Counted from the stretch's first letter, positions 35,330-45,069 are shown. The stretch: DNA of 64,000 nucleotides from an uncultured Ignavibacteria bacterium (GCA_937873695.1 CALMYL010000012.1:1-64000), one strand, 5' to 3'. A program made the numbers and translations. The notes: generated from the letters alone by a model not told the origin.

Positions 35330-37828
35330 ATGGACAGCAATTTTTCAAACAGAGTTCAGGATGTGATTAGGTTAAGCAGGGAAGAAGCCATTCGCCTGGG
35401 GCACGATTACATCGGCACTGAGCACCTCCTCCTCGGTATAATCCGTGAAGGAGAAGGGATTGCGATCAAGATCTTCAGGAACCTTGGCAAAGATATTGGC
35501 AAAATAAAGAAAACTATTGAAGATACGGTAAGGCAATCAGGCGCCACGTTAACGGTCGGAAATATCCCGCTCACAAAACAGGCTGAAAAAGTCCTGAAGA
35601 TAACTTATCTGGAAGCAAAAATATTTAAATCAGATGTCATTGGCACAGAACATCTGCTGCTTTCAATATTAAGGGAAGATGATAATCTTGCTTCCCAAAT
35701 ACTGCAGCAGTTCGGCATTACTTACGAAGTTGTAAAAGAGGAACTCTCAGCAATATTAAGCGGCAAATCATCACAGCAGCCGCAGCAGAAATCAGCCGCT
35801 GCAGAAAAGAAACCCGAGCGTACTAAAACTCCCGTGCTGGATAACTTTGGCCGTGACCTGACCAAGCTTGCAATGGATGATAAACTAGACCCGATTGTTG
35901 GCAGGGAAAAAGAAATTGAGCGCGTTGCGCAGGTTTTAAGCCGCAGGAAAAAGAACAATCCCGTACTGATAGGTGAGCCGGGCGTTGGTAAAACTGCTAT
36001 AGCTGAAGGACTTGCAATTAGAATTGTAGAGAAAAAAGTATCACGCGTATTGCACGATAAACGCGTTGTAACGCTTGATCTTGCTTCGCTGGTTGCAGGC
36101 ACAAAGTACCGCGGTCAGTTTGAAGAGCGTATGAAAGCTGTTATGAATGAGCTTGAAAAAGCCAAGGATGTAATACTCTTCATAGATGAGCTTCATACAA
36201 TAGTTGGTGCAGGCGGCGCTTCCGGGTCACTTGATGCATCGAACATATTCAAACCCGCGCTTGCAAGGGGAGACCTGCAGTGCATAGGCGCAACAACACT
36301 TGATGAATACAGGCAGTATATAGAAAAAGACGGCGCGCTTGACAGGCGCTTCCAGAAGATCATTGTGGATCCCACAACAGAAGAGGAAACCATGCAGATC
36401 TTATCGAACATCAAGCATAAGTACGAAGAGCATCACAATGTTAAGTATGCCGATAAAGCAATTGAAGCGGCTGTTAAGCTGAGCTCAAGGTATATCACAG
36501 ACCGTTACCTGCCCGATAAGGCAATTGACGTAATGGATGAAGCCGGCTCCAGGGTACATCTTGCAAATATTGTTGTCCCCGAAAATATTGTTGCGCTTGA
36601 AAACGATATCGCGAATATTAAAACCAAAAAGAACCAGGTTGTAAAGAACCAGAATTTCGAAGAAGCAGCTAAGCTGCGTGATGAAGAGAAACATCTGCTT
36701 AACGACCTTGAACAGGCTAAGCTTGATTGGGAAGTTAAATCACAGAGCATAGTTCACGAAGTAACCGAAGAGAATGTTGCTGATGTAGTTTCAATGATGA
36801 CAGGCATCCCGGTTAACCGCGTGGCGCAGTCAGAAAGTGACAAGCTGGTTAAGATGGAAGATGAGCTGAAGAAATATATCATTGGACAGGATGAGGCAAT
36901 AGTAAAGCTTTCCAAAGCTATCCGCAGAACAAGGGCGGGATTGAAGGATCCTAACAGGCCCATTGGTTCATTTATCTTTACAGGACCCACGGGTGTTGGT
37001 AAAACTGAAATGGCTAAAGTACTTTCAAGATTCCTTTTTGACAGCGAAGAGAATTTGATAAGAATTGATATGAGTGAGTATATGGAAAAATTCAATGTAT
37101 CGCGTCTGGTGGGTGCACCTCCGGGATATGTTGGGTATGAAGAAGGCGGTCAGCTAACAGAAAAGGTAAGGCGTAAACCTTACTCAGTGGTACTGCTTGA
37201 TGAAATAGAAAAAGCGCACCCGGATATTTTTAATATCCTGCTGCAGGTACTTGATGAAGGTATGTTAACTGATAGTCTTGGCAGAAAGGTCGATTTCAAA
37301 AATACCATAATGATAATGACATCCAATATCGGTACACGCGATATTAAGTCAATTGGCGGTATGGGCTTTGGCGACCCCAACCAGACAGATAAACATGATA
37401 AGATGAAAACACAGATAGAAGAATCGGTAAGGCGTGTATTCAGTCCGGAGTTTATTAACAGAATAGATGACCTGATAACATTTAAACAGCTTGCCAAAGA
37501 AGATATATTCAGGATTATCGATATTTCAACAAGGCAGCTGCTCAAGAGGATCCAGGCTCTTGGCATTACATTTGAATTTGACGATGCAGCCAAGACATTC
37601 CTTTCTGAAAAAGGGTATGACCCCAAGTACGGCGCAAGACCGCTGAGAAGGGCAATACAGAAATATGTCGAGGACCCTGTATCAGAAGAAGTGCTTAAGG
37701 GTTCATTCAAAGAAGGCTCGCATGTAATGGTATCATACAAAGATGGAGCCGATGAGCTTGTGTTTGTGGATATATCGCAGAGCAAGCTCCCGGAAAAGAT
37801 CGAGCCGGAGTCTATCCAGGAAAATTAA
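35330..37828 (+). CDS. clpC: Clp protease ATP-binding subunit ClpC
   Basis: ClpC is a Hsp100 unfoldase that feeds proteins to ClpP. The 832-residue protein has two N-terminal Clp repeats (HDYIGTEHLLLGIIREGEG and VIGTEHLLLSILRED), AAA domain one with Walker A GEPGVGKTA and Walker B FIDELHT, and a coiled-coil middle region with the UVR-like NFEEAAKLRDEEKHL. AAA domain two has GPTGVGKTE and LLDEIEKAHPDIF, and the ClpP-facing loop follows (GMGFGDP). The C-terminal sequence is the usual D2-small domain (YGARPLRRAIQKYVEDPVSE). No clpP, mcsA or ctsR gene is adjacent. A strong hairpin terminator follows. Confidence 0.96.
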   Translation: MDSNFSNRVQDVIRLSREEAIRLGHDYIGTEHLLLGIIREGEGIAIKIFRNLGKDIGKIKKTIEDTVRQSGATLTVGNIPLTKQAEKVLKITYLEAKIFKSDVIGTEHLLLSILREDDNLASQILQQFGITYEVVKEELSAILSGKSSQQPQQKSAAAEKKPERTKTPVLDNFGRDLTKLAMDDKLDPIVGREKEIERVAQVLSRRKKNNPVLIGEPGVGKTAIAEGLAIRIVEKKVSRVLHDKRVVTLDLASLVAGTKYRGQFEERMKAVMNELEKAKDVILFIDELHTIVGAGGASGSLDASNIFKPALARGDLQCIGATTLDEYRQYIEKDGALDRRFQKIIVDPTTEEETMQILSNIKHKYEEHHNVKYADKAIEAAVKLSSRYITDRYLPDKAIDVMDEAGSRVHLANIVVPENIVALENDIANIKTKKNQVVKNQNFEEAAKLRDEEKHLLNDLEQAKLDWEVKSQSIVHEVTEENVADVVSMMTGIPVNRVAQSESDKLVKMEDELKKYIIGQDEAIVKLSKAIRRTRAGLKDPNRPIGSFIFTGPTGVGKTEMAKVLSRFLFDSEENLIRIDMSEYMEKFNVSRLVGAPPGYVGYEEGGQLTEKVRRKPYSVVLLDEIEKAHPDIFNILLQVLDEGMLTDSLGRKVDFKNTIMIMTSNIGTRDIKSIGGMGFGDPNQTDKHDKMKTQIEESVRRVFSPEFINRIDDLITFKQLAKEDIFRIIDISTRQLLKRIQALGITFEFDDAAKTFLSEKGYDPKYGARPLRRAIQKYVEDPVSEEVLKGSFKEGSHVMVSYKDGADELVFVDISQSKLPEKIEPESIQEN

Positions 37829-37852
37829 GGATAAAAAAATAGTTTCAATTCA

Positions 37853-37886
37853 GTGGTGTCAGGTATAAACCTGACACCACTTTTTT
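37853..37886 (+). terminator. Terminator of clpC
   Basis: GTGGTGTCAGGT (37853-37864) pairs exactly with ACCTGACACCAC (37869-37880) around ATAA, followed by six T. The GTGTCAGGT arm is shared with the hairpin at 22214, so a repeat element seems to have been recruited as terminator. Confidence 0.9.
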
Positions 37887-37898
37887 GTGGTCCTGGAG

Positions 37899-38077
37899 TG
37901 CATCAACTGTGTGAGCCTGCCACAGGCACGGTTGATGCACCTGACACCCAATCCGCCCAGGCGGATCAGTTTGGGTGACGTATAAATGAGATTGATTCCT
38001 TTCTTCCACTTTGTGTCAGCAAGGTACAGCGCTTCGCTCGCAATGGGTTTTGAGTTGCCACGACCTTTAGGTCGTGG
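37899..38077. repeat. Three palindromes between clpC and hemW
   Basis: GTGCATCAAC (37899-37908) pairs with GTTGATGCAC (37931-37940) around an inner GCCTGCCACAGGC stem. ATCCGCC-CA-GGCGGAT follows (37951-37966). CCACGACC-TTTA-GGTCGTGG (38058-38077) belongs to the CTTNAG-centred family and is followed by a GGGGCTT...AAGCCCC arm pair (38097-38133). No gene is present in the 366-base spacer. Confidence 0.65.
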
Positions 38078-38194
38078 TATAAGTTATAAAGAGATGAGGG
38101 GCTTTCTCCGAAGGAGTGCCTTTGGCAAGCCCCAGATAAAGGCATAGCTCCCCTAATGAGATTCTTCGTTCAATCCGGCTTTGCCGGATTTCAC

Positions 38195-39316
38195 TCAGAA
38201 TAAGGTGGCCACTATCTCATCGCACACCGCGTAACCTTTACGGGTGAGTGAAATTGATTGTGCATCCTTAACGGCGTAGCCGTTGGTGATTAATGTTTCA
38301 ATAGGGGTTGTATAAGTAGATTCAAAATCAATGTTATGTTTCCTGCGAAAGTCTTCGAAGTTTACGCCAACACTCCTTAGACCCAGCATGATATGCTCTG
38401 TGATAGAAGTATCCCTATCGATTGTTTCGATGAAATCATGCGCCGGTTTACCGGAATCAATAAGCTCAATATACCTGCCGATATTTTTAATGTTTGTCCA
38501 CCGCTTGCTGCCAATGTATGATGATGCCGAGGGACCGAATGATATATATTCCTCAAGTGTCCAGTATTTCAGGTTATGGCGGGACTCATACCCGGGTTTG
38601 GCGTAATTGGATATTTCATACTGCCTGTAACCCGCATCCGTAAGTGTCTGCATAGTGTATTCATACATTTCCTGTTCAAGCTCAATATCGGCATTCTGCA
38701 CTTGTCCTTTATCGCGCATGCTGTATAACAAGGTTCCTTTTTCAAATATCAGTGAGTATGCCGAAATATGTTTAGTGTCAAGTTTTATCGCTTCATCAAG
38801 GTTATACTTCCAGCTATCCATGGTCTGCCCCGGCAGGGCGAAGATCATATCAAGATTCACATTATCAAATCCCGCGGCTTTAGCCGCAAGGATTGATTCC
38901 TTAGCCTGTTTAGCTGAGTGTATCCTTGTTAAAAACTGCAGCTCGCTATCAATGAACGACTGCACCCCGAAACTTAATCTGTTAATGGGTAATTTCTTAA
39001 ATACTTCGAGCTTCTCCAAATCAAGTGTGCCCGGATTTGCTTCTATGGTAATTTCAGTATCACTTGAAATATTGTATTTGCTGTATAGCTCATCAAATAT
39101 AGCGGTGAATTCATCATAACTCAACAGCGATGGTGTCCCGCCGCCAAAGAAAATGGAATCGAATTTTCTATCTGCCAGATGATTAGAATAATACTCAATC
39201 TCTTTTTTTATCGAGCTGAGGAACTCAGCTTTTTTAGAGTGATTTGTAATGGAGTAAAAATCGCAGTAAATGCATTTGGTATCACAAAAGGGGATATGTA
39301 GGTAGATTCCTGCCAT
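38195..39316 (-). CDS. hemW: Radical SAM heme chaperone HemW
   Basis: The 373-residue protein starts MAGIYLHIPFCDTKCIYCDF, with the radical-SAM cysteines at residues 11, 15 and 18 (CX3CX2C). FFGGGTPSLL, the HemN/HemW signature for S-adenosylmethionine binding, follows, then VQSF and a C-terminal winged-helix region (LGLRSVGVNFEDFRRKH). HemW proteins bind heme and deliver it to respiratory enzymes; they lack the extra N-terminal residues of true HemN. It ends a row of minus-strand genes containing the three signal peptidases and lepA, as also seen in other bacteria where hemW, lepA and lepB are close. Confidence 0.92.
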   Translation of the reverse strand: MAGIYLHIPFCDTKCIYCDFYSITNHSKKAEFLSSIKKEIEYYSNHLADRKFDSIFFGGGTPSLLSYDEFTAIFDELYSKYNISSDTEITIEANPGTLDLEKLEVFKKLPINRLSFGVQSFIDSELQFLTRIHSAKQAKESILAAKAAGFDNVNLDMIFALPGQTMDSWKYNLDEAIKLDTKHISAYSLIFEKGTLLYSMRDKGQVQNADIELEQEMYEYTMQTLTDAGYRQYEISNYAKPGYESRHNLKYWTLEEYISFGPSASSYIGSKRWTNIKNIGRYIELIDSGKPAHDFIETIDRDTSITEHIMLGLRSVGVNFEDFRRKHNIDFESTYTTPIETLITNGYAVKDAQSISLTRKGYAVCDEIVATLF

Positions 39317-39330
39317 TGGTTAAATTATCT

Positions 39331-39414
39331 CCGTCCCAAACTCCAGTTTGGGACGGCAAGATTACATTTATGGTGTTTTGATGATGTTAGCTTCCCAAAC
39401 TGGAGTTTGGGAAG
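39331..39414. repeat. Pair of related hairpins with CCCAAACT arms
   Basis: CCGTCCCAAACT (39331-39342) pairs with its exact complement ending at 39356. CTTCCCAAACT (39391-39401) pairs with AGTTTGGGAAG (39404-39414). The two stems share the CCCAAACT core, differ at their bases with matching changes on both sides, and have opposite two-base loops (CC, GG). They lie between hemW and the first signal peptidase gene. Confidence 0.75.
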
Positions 39415-39446
39415 CAGGATGTCTAGCCAGAACAAATGGTTATCAA

Positions 39447-40559
39447 CTACTTTATCGGCATGCCGATCCTATCCCAGCGGATAGAACCCAATAGCTTACC
39501 GAAATCACCGAATGGAATTTCTGAATTCCATGAGAAATAAGTGAACCATGCCTTACCGACTATTGCTTCGCGTTTAACAAATCCCCAGAACCTGCTATCA
39601 AGCGAATTATGTCGGTTATCGCCCATCATAAAATAATAATTATTCTCTACGGTATACTTGTCTGTTTCTTTGCCGTCAATTAATACTTTGTCTCTACCTC
39701 TTAGTTCAATAGTATGACCTTCACGTTTGATGAAAGTATCCCATTCAGCATAATTATCTTTAGTTACTGTCACAACATCGCCCTTAACGGGCACGCGCAG
39801 CGGACCATAGTTATCCCTGTTCCAGAGTTTATCTTTCGGGAAGATTTCCTTATCAGGCCGGGATTTAGGCTGTACCAGAATTTCACATGACTTCACATAA
39901 GGCAGCTTTCTGAATTCTTCTACTTTGAAGTTTGGCAAAGGTACCACGGTATAAGTACGCAATGAATCATCTTTCTCATCGCGAACCTGCCTGAGATCCG
40001 TTATTTCAAACTTTTCCTGAAACTCAGCAGTCTGTATTACTCCGCGGAACTGAATATATTTCATTTTTGTGGTATCCAGCTTCACTTTGTATGAATACTG
40101 CATGGCAGTCGCTTCGGGAAATCTGATACCATTCACATACAAAATCGCATCCTTTATCATTATAGTATCACCCGGCTCTCCGACACATCTTTTTAGGTAC
40201 TGAACTTTCATTGAGGCGTCAACTTCCTCGCGGTTACCGGGGAACTCGAAATTTATGATATCGCCCTTACGCGGATCGCGAATTGCTGGAAGCTGGATGT
40301 AGGGAAGCCTGATTTCGGTAAACGGAATATTCCTCGGCGTTGAGCCGCCATATAAAAATTGATTGAAGAACATTTTATCACCAATCAATATAGTGTTAAG
40401 CATTGAGCCCGTTGGCGTGCTGTAACCCTGAATAAAAAAGGACTGAATGAACAATACCACTATCAGTGTTAACACCAGCGAGCCAAAGCTCTTGGCTTTT
40501 TCTTCAATTGAGCTGGTCTGTTTCTTCTTTTGTGTTTTTTTACCTAATGTACTTGCCAT
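39447..40559 (-). CDS. lepB: Signal peptidase I, paralogue 3 of 3
   Basis: Signal peptidase I cleaves signal peptides of exported proteins at the outer face of the inner membrane. This 370-residue paralogue has a lysine-rich N-terminus, one membrane helix (about residues 27-45), the nucleophile Ser-52 in STPTGSMLNTILIGD, the general-base lysine in YLKRCVGEPGD, and the complete box MGDNRHNSLDSRFWGF. It carries the longest middle insert of the three (about 60 residues with AEFQEKFEITDLRQ...). All catalytic residues are present. It follows paralogue 2 by 6 bases on the minus strand, so the two are cotranscribed. Confidence 0.93.
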   Translation of the reverse strand: MASTLGKKTQKKKQTSSIEEKAKSFGSLVLTLIVVLFIQSFFIQGYSTPTGSMLNTILIGDKMFFNQFLYGGSTPRNIPFTEIRLPYIQLPAIRDPRKGDIINFEFPGNREEVDASMKVQYLKRCVGEPGDTIMIKDAILYVNGIRFPEATAMQYSYKVKLDTTKMKYIQFRGVIQTAEFQEKFEITDLRQVRDEKDDSLRTYTVVPLPNFKVEEFRKLPYVKSCEILVQPKSRPDKEIFPKDKLWNRDNYGPLRVPVKGDVVTVTKDNYAEWDTFIKREGHTIELRGRDKVLIDGKETDKYTVENNYYFMMGDNRHNSLDSRFWGFVKREAIVGKAWFTYFSWNSEIPFGDFGKLLGSIRWDRIGMPIK

Positions 40560-40565
40560 AAAATT

Positions 40566-41714
40566 TTATTCTATCATTTTGCCGATACGCTCCCAGCGTA
40601 TCGATCTTAATTTTGCGCCAATATCTTTTAAAGGAATATCTCTATTCCATGAAAAATATATCATTGTTATTTTTGAAGCTATATCATTTTCATTTACAAA
40701 GCCAAAATGCCTGCTATCAAGGGAGTTATACCAGTTATCGCCAATCATGAAATAATAATTATCCTTAAATGTATAACTGTATTTTTCGATGTCATTTATG
40801 AATATGCGGTCTTTAATTATCTCCAGTTTGCTGCCTTCATCCCTGATTATTCTTTTCCACATATTAATGCTGGAAGTATCAAAACTTACTTTATCGCCGG
40901 CTTTTGGCACCTTTATGGGTCCATAATTGTCAGCATTCCAATTGTTTCCTTTGGGGAATATCCATGGATCAGGCAGTACTCTTTTGAAATTGAGCTTTTC
41001 ATCAAATCGTAAATGAGGATAAAACTTGTACAACTCATCATTTAGATAGATATCCCTGTTTTTTATTACAAATGAATCTCCGGGTACTGCTAAAATCCTT
41101 TTAAAATAATACGTTGTTTCCTCTGGCGGAGCTTCGTCAGGCAATCCATGGTATCTGAAATTGACAATATCACCAGCCTGAGGTCTATTGTATATTACTG
41201 CGTATTTACCCGAAAAAGGATTCTTTATGCCATAATAAAGATCATTATCAAAGAACTTATCGCCCGGCAATACTGTATTGAGCATACTTTCTGTCGGTGT
41301 TGAGAATCTGCCCGGAGCAAAAATATCTTCTATAGGTCCGGCGAAGTAAACAGACGTTATTATTATTGCTATATAATACTTTGCTTTATTATATGATTGC
41401 AGTATATACTTGTCTTTTCTTACAGCTATTATTATAGATTCTATTAAAATATACAGTCCAATCGGAATTTCTATAATAACTGCAGCAGAAACAAATGTGA
41501 GAACAGGGAAAAACTTGATCAAAGCAAAAAAAGCAGTGTTAAAAACAGAAAAGATCAAAAACCAAATGAAACCGCGCTTTACTTCACCGCAGTAGAAGTG
41601 ACCCAAACCCGGTACTAGAAGTGTAAAGAGAGCTGCTGCTATTGGCGAGCGCTTTTTGATCCTTACTTCAGATTCTTTGCCGGAATTTTCTAGAGCCTTA
41701 ATTTCAGAATTCAT
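40566..41714 (-). CDS. Signal peptidase I-like protein with N-terminal membrane domain, paralogue 2 of 3
   Basis: A 382-residue relative of the flanking signal peptidases. It differs by an added N-terminal domain of about 125 residues with four hydrophobic helices, starting with LVPGLGHFYCGEVKRGF, a TM2/DUF5683-like 'P G x G h f Y' motif. The nucleophile Ser-143 (STPTESMLNTVLPGD) and the lysine (YYFKRILAVPGD) are kept. The third box reads GDNWYNSLDSRHFGF, with Trp in place of the usual Arg of GDNRxNSxDSR. It is probably still active or specialised. It lies between the other two paralogues, 6 bases from one and 30 from the other. Confidence 0.85.
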   Translation of the reverse strand: MNSEIKALENSGKESEVRIKKRSPIAAALFTLLVPGLGHFYCGEVKRGFIWFLIFSVFNTAFFALIKFFPVLTFVSAAVIIEIPIGLYILIESIIIAVRKDKYILQSYNKAKYYIAIIITSVYFAGPIEDIFAPGRFSTPTESMLNTVLPGDKFFDNDLYYGIKNPFSGKYAVIYNRPQAGDIVNFRYHGLPDEAPPEETTYYFKRILAVPGDSFVIKNRDIYLNDELYKFYPHLRFDEKLNFKRVLPDPWIFPKGNNWNADNYGPIKVPKAGDKVSFDTSSINMWKRIIRDEGSKLEIIKDRIFINDIEKYSYTFKDNYYFMIGDNWYNSLDSRHFGFVNENDIASKITMIYFSWNRDIPLKDIGAKLRSIRWERIGKMIE

Positions 41715-41744
41715 TATTTCAGGATTAATGAATCAAAACGTTCT

Positions 41745-42779
41745 TTAATGTATTATCTTTGCAATCCTGTTCCACCGTATTGAATCAAACAGTCTGCCGA
41801 ACTCGGCAAACGGGATATCGGGATTCCATGACCAGTAAATTATCATAGCTTCGCCGATCACATTTTCGGCGGGCATAAATCCCCACACCCGGCTATCGGA
41901 GCTGTTATTTCTGTTATCTCCCATCATAAAATAGTAATTCTTTTCAACTTTATAAGTTGAATTTTCCGTCTCATCAATAAAGATCTTGTTATCAGCAGCA
42001 AGCCTTATACTGTGTCCTTCACGTTTGATAAAGGTCTTCCAGTCATCAATGTTATCGGGAGTTATAGTAATAACATCACCCTGTTTGGGTACAACTATTG
42101 GACCATAATTATCGTCATTCCACTGCCTGCCGCGCGGGAATATATCTGTGTATGATCCCCGTGAAACGCTTTCGCTGAACTTGGCATCGGGCGGATTGGG
42201 AAATACAACTGAATTTACAAATAACGTCTTATTAACAATCTTTATAGTATCACCGGGTTTACCAATAAGCCGCTTGATGTAATTGGTAACTTCAGGTGCG
42301 GAAAGCTCATTCGCATTCCCCGGGAAATCGAACACAACTACATCACCGCGATCCGGTTCCTTCAACGCCGGGAGGCGGAAATAGGGGATACGTGTATGCG
42401 TGAACGGAATATTTCTAGGTGTCGTTGCTCCGTAAATGAATTTATTTACCAGCAGAAAATCACCGACAAGCAAAGTATTTTCCATCGAGCTGGATGGTAT
42501 CCTGTACGCTTCAACAAAAATTATCTTGAGTATCAATGCAACAACGCCTGCGAAAAGCAGCGCGTCGAAATATTCTTTTAGCTTTGATGGCGGCTTTGGT
42601 GAATGCACAATATGCTCAACCGTATCTTCAGGATGAGAGTCATTTGTTTTATCAGTTAACGGTGCTGAGGGAACTGATCCCACTGAAGACTCAATTGGCT
42701 CCTTAGGTTTGTCCGTCGTTTTATCCGGTTTATCAACCGGTCTATCATCAGGTATAATTGGTTTGTCTTTTTCCGGCAT
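41745..42779 (-). CDS. lepB: Signal peptidase I, paralogue 1 of 3
   Basis: A 344-residue signal peptidase I. The cytoplasmic N-terminus is a 65-residue proline-, lysine- and aspartate-rich tail. One membrane helix (about residues 70-90) leads to the nucleophile Ser-98 in RIPSSSMENTLLVGD. The lysine base is in YIKRLIGKPGD, and the substrate box is MGDNRNNSSDSRVWGF. The start is 9 bases from the end of lepA, matching the lepA-lepB arrangement of many bacteria, so this is likely the ancestral copy from which the two downstream paralogues arose. Confidence 0.94.
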   Translation of the reverse strand: MPEKDKPIIPDDRPVDKPDKTTDKPKEPIESSVGSVPSAPLTDKTNDSHPEDTVEHIVHSPKPPSKLKEYFDALLFAGVVALILKIIFVEAYRIPSSSMENTLLVGDFLLVNKFIYGATTPRNIPFTHTRIPYFRLPALKEPDRGDVVVFDFPGNANELSAPEVTNYIKRLIGKPGDTIKIVNKTLFVNSVVFPNPPDAKFSESVSRGSYTDIFPRGRQWNDDNYGPIVVPKQGDVITITPDNIDDWKTFIKREGHSIRLAADNKIFIDETENSTYKVEKNYYFMMGDNRNNSSDSRVWGFMPAENVIGEAMIIYWSWNPDIPFAEFGRLFDSIRWNRIAKIIH

Positions 42780-42788
42780 TAACCCTCG

Positions 42789-44585
42789 TTATTCATCAAT
42801 TGAAAGTACTGCAAGGAATGCTTCCTGGGGAAGCTGAACTGAACCTACCTGCTTCATTCGTTTCTTGCCTTCTTTCTGCTTTTCCAGCAGCTTGCGTTTA
42901 CGTGATATATCGCCGCCGTAACACTTTGCTATAACGTTCTTGCGCAGCGCTTTTACGGTTTCACGTGAAATTATCTTCGCGCCAATTGCGCCCTGTATAA
43001 CAATCTCAAACATCTGCCGTGGAATCAGCTGCTTTAGTTTGGTGCACAGCTTTCTGCCGTACTCAAATGATTTTGAGCGGTGCACAATTGAAGAAAGCGC
43101 GTCAACCGGCTCGGCATTCAAAAGAATATCAAGTTTAACCAGGTCAGACTTTCTGTAATCCAGGAATTCATAATCCAGCGAAGCGTAACCTTTGGATATT
43201 GATTTCATTTTGTCATGGAAATCAAATATGATCTCACTCAAAGGGAATTCGAAAATAAGATCAACCTTGGTAGTGGATAAATAATTCGTTGAGACAAATA
43301 TACCGCGTCTGTCATTGGCAAGCTTCATAATGTTACCCATGTACTCGGTAGGAGTAATTATCTGCGCCTTAATATACGGCTCGGTAATGTAATCAATATT
43401 TCCAAGTGGCGGCATTTGTGAAGGATTATCAACAAGCACCATTGTGCCATCGGTTTTATGAACCTGGTACTCTACGTTAGGTACAGTTGTAATAATTGTC
43501 TGATTGTATTCCCTGTCAAGTCTTTCCTGAGTTATTTCCATATGCAGCAGTCCAAGGAAACCGCAGCGGAATCCAAATCCGAGTGCCGAAGATGTCTCAG
43601 GCTCAAATATCAGGGAGGCGTCGTTTGTTTTAAGTTTGATAAGTGATTCCCGCAGGTCTTCGAAATCATCGCTTGATGCGGGATAAATACCCGAAAAGAC
43701 CATTGGCTTAATTTTCTTGTAGCCGCCAAGAGGTTCACTTGCGGGATTTGCAAAATTAATAATTGTATCGCCAACAAGCAGCTCTGCTGCTGTTTTAATT
43801 CCCGTAACCATATACCCAACATCACCTGAACGCAGCACATCTTTTACAACACGGTTCATTCTTAATATGCCAACTTCTTCAGCATCACTGGGAATTTCTG
43901 TAGCGAAAAATCTTACTTTGTCGCCTTTTTTCAGCTGTCCGTCAACTACTCTTAAATATACAATTATTCCGCGGTATGCGTCAAAAGTTGAGTCAAACAC
44001 CAGCGCTCTTAGAGGCGCATCTTCCTTAATTTCAGGCGCGGGTATTCTGTTCACAATTGCTTCGAGAATATCTTCAGTTCCTATATTCGCTTTTGCGCTT
44101 GCGAGAATAATTTCGCTTTCATCGCAGCCAAGCATTTCTATGATCTGTTTCTTCACACCTTCTACATTAGCGCTGGGCAGATCTACTTTGTTTATTACGG
44201 GAATAATAGTCAGGTTAGCGTCAATCGCCAAATACAGGTTACTTACAGTCTGCGCCTCAATGCCCTGTGAAGCGTCAACCACAAGCAGCGCGCCTTCGCA
44301 TGCTGCAAGCGAGCGTGAAACTTCATAGGAAAAATCAACATGCCCGGGTGTATCAATAAGGTTAAGTGTATATAACTCGTTATCCTTGGCTTTGTACTGA
44401 AGCTGTATTGCATGCAGTTTTATTGTTATACCGCGTTCCTGCTCAAGGTCCATATCATCAAGTACCTGTTTTATCATATCGCGGTGAGCTATTGTATGTG
44501 TCTCTTCAAGTAAACGGTCCGCAAGGGTTGATTTACCGTGATCAATATGCGCAATAATACAAAAATTTCTTAATTTAGATTTCAT
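42789..44585 (-). CDS. lepA: Elongation factor 4 (LepA)
   Basis: LepA is a ribosome-binding GTPase that back-translocates or helps stalled ribosomes. The 598-residue protein has G1 [16 protein letters not shown], the switch region ITIKL, G3 DTPGHVDF and G4 NKVDLPSA. The EF-G-like domains are then followed by the LepA-specific C-terminus ([32 protein letters not shown]). Ribosome-binding site GGAG lies just before the ATG at 44585. It heads the operon lepA, three signal peptidases and perhaps hemW. The 238-base region upstream holds no other feature that I can recognise. Confidence 0.97.
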   Translation of the reverse strand: MKSKLRNFCIIAHIDHGKSTLADRLLEETHTIAHRDMIKQVLDDMDLEQERGITIKLHAIQLQYKAKDNELYTLNLIDTPGHVDFSYEVSRSLAACEGALLVVDASQGIEAQTVSNLYLAIDANLTIIPVINKVDLPSANVEGVKKQIIEMLGCDESEIILASAKANIGTEDILEAIVNRIPAPEIKEDAPLRALVFDSTFDAYRGIIVYLRVVDGQLKKGDKVRFFATEIPSDAEEVGILRMNRVVKDVLRSGDVGYMVTGIKTAAELLVGDTIINFANPASEPLGGYKKIKPMVFSGIYPASSDDFEDLRESLIKLKTNDASLIFEPETSSALGFGFRCGFLGLLHMEITQERLDREYNQTIITTVPNVEYQVHKTDGTMVLVDNPSQMPPLGNIDYITEPYIKAQIITPTEYMGNIMKLANDRRGIFVSTNYLSTTKVDLIFEFPLSEIIFDFHDKMKSISKGYASLDYEFLDYRKSDLVKLDILLNAEPVDALSSIVHRSKSFEYGRKLCTKLKQLIPRQMFEIVIQGAIGAKIISRETVKALRKNVIAKCYGGDISRKRKLLEKQKEGKKRMKQVGSVQLPQEAFLAVLSIDE

Positions 44586-44823
44586 CTGCTCCGGGCCTGT
44601 AATAATACTTTGATATCATTGATGTTCATATATGTAAATGTTAAATCTGTGGTTTTAATTCCCTTAAATGGCTTGTAATGTAATATAAATAAAAATAAGT
44701 AGCAATTTAATCCGAAAGTAAAAAAACCTCCGTTTAAACCGCTACTTAAAGAATTTTTGAAAAAATCGTTCCTTCGCTATATACCCAGTCGCAACAATCC
44801 CGGTTTGAATATACCCCGTAAAA

Positions 44824-45021
44824 CTATGATGCAGGAGCTGAAGATTTCCTATCCTGCCTGATAGTCTGGATCTCGTTTCTCATTTCCTGGCATTTCTTTC
44901 TCACTTCATTCAATGATTTTCTTAAGCGTGTGCCTGCGGAGTTCTGACCTTTTGAGTAAAACTTCTCGAGGTCTTTGCCCATATCATCAAGCATTGCTTT
45001 GATTTCGTTGATTTTTTCCAT
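44824..45021 (-). CDS. Histone H1-like (Hc1-type) small protein
   Basis: A 65-residue helical, lysine-rich protein with a strong ribosome-binding site (AAGGAG). The sequence EIKAMLDDMGKDLEKFYSKGQNSAGTRLRKSLNEVRKKCQEMRNEI matches the short 'Hc1' domain proteins of Bacteroidetes and Chlorobi, whose core is FYxKGxxAAGTRxRKxMQDLK. These are presumed DNA-compacting proteins, named for likeness to chlamydial Hc1, without proof in most species. It lies 49 bases after sdhD on the same strand and may be cotranscribed. Its neighbours do not explain a chromatin role. Confidence 0.75.
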   Translation of the reverse strand: MEKINEIKAMLDDMGKDLEKFYSKGQNSAGTRLRKSLNEVRKKCQEMRNEIQTIRQDRKSSAPAS

Positions 45022-45069
45022 TTGTTTTCTCCTTTTTGATTGAAAAAAGTTATTTAATGGTACTGCAAT

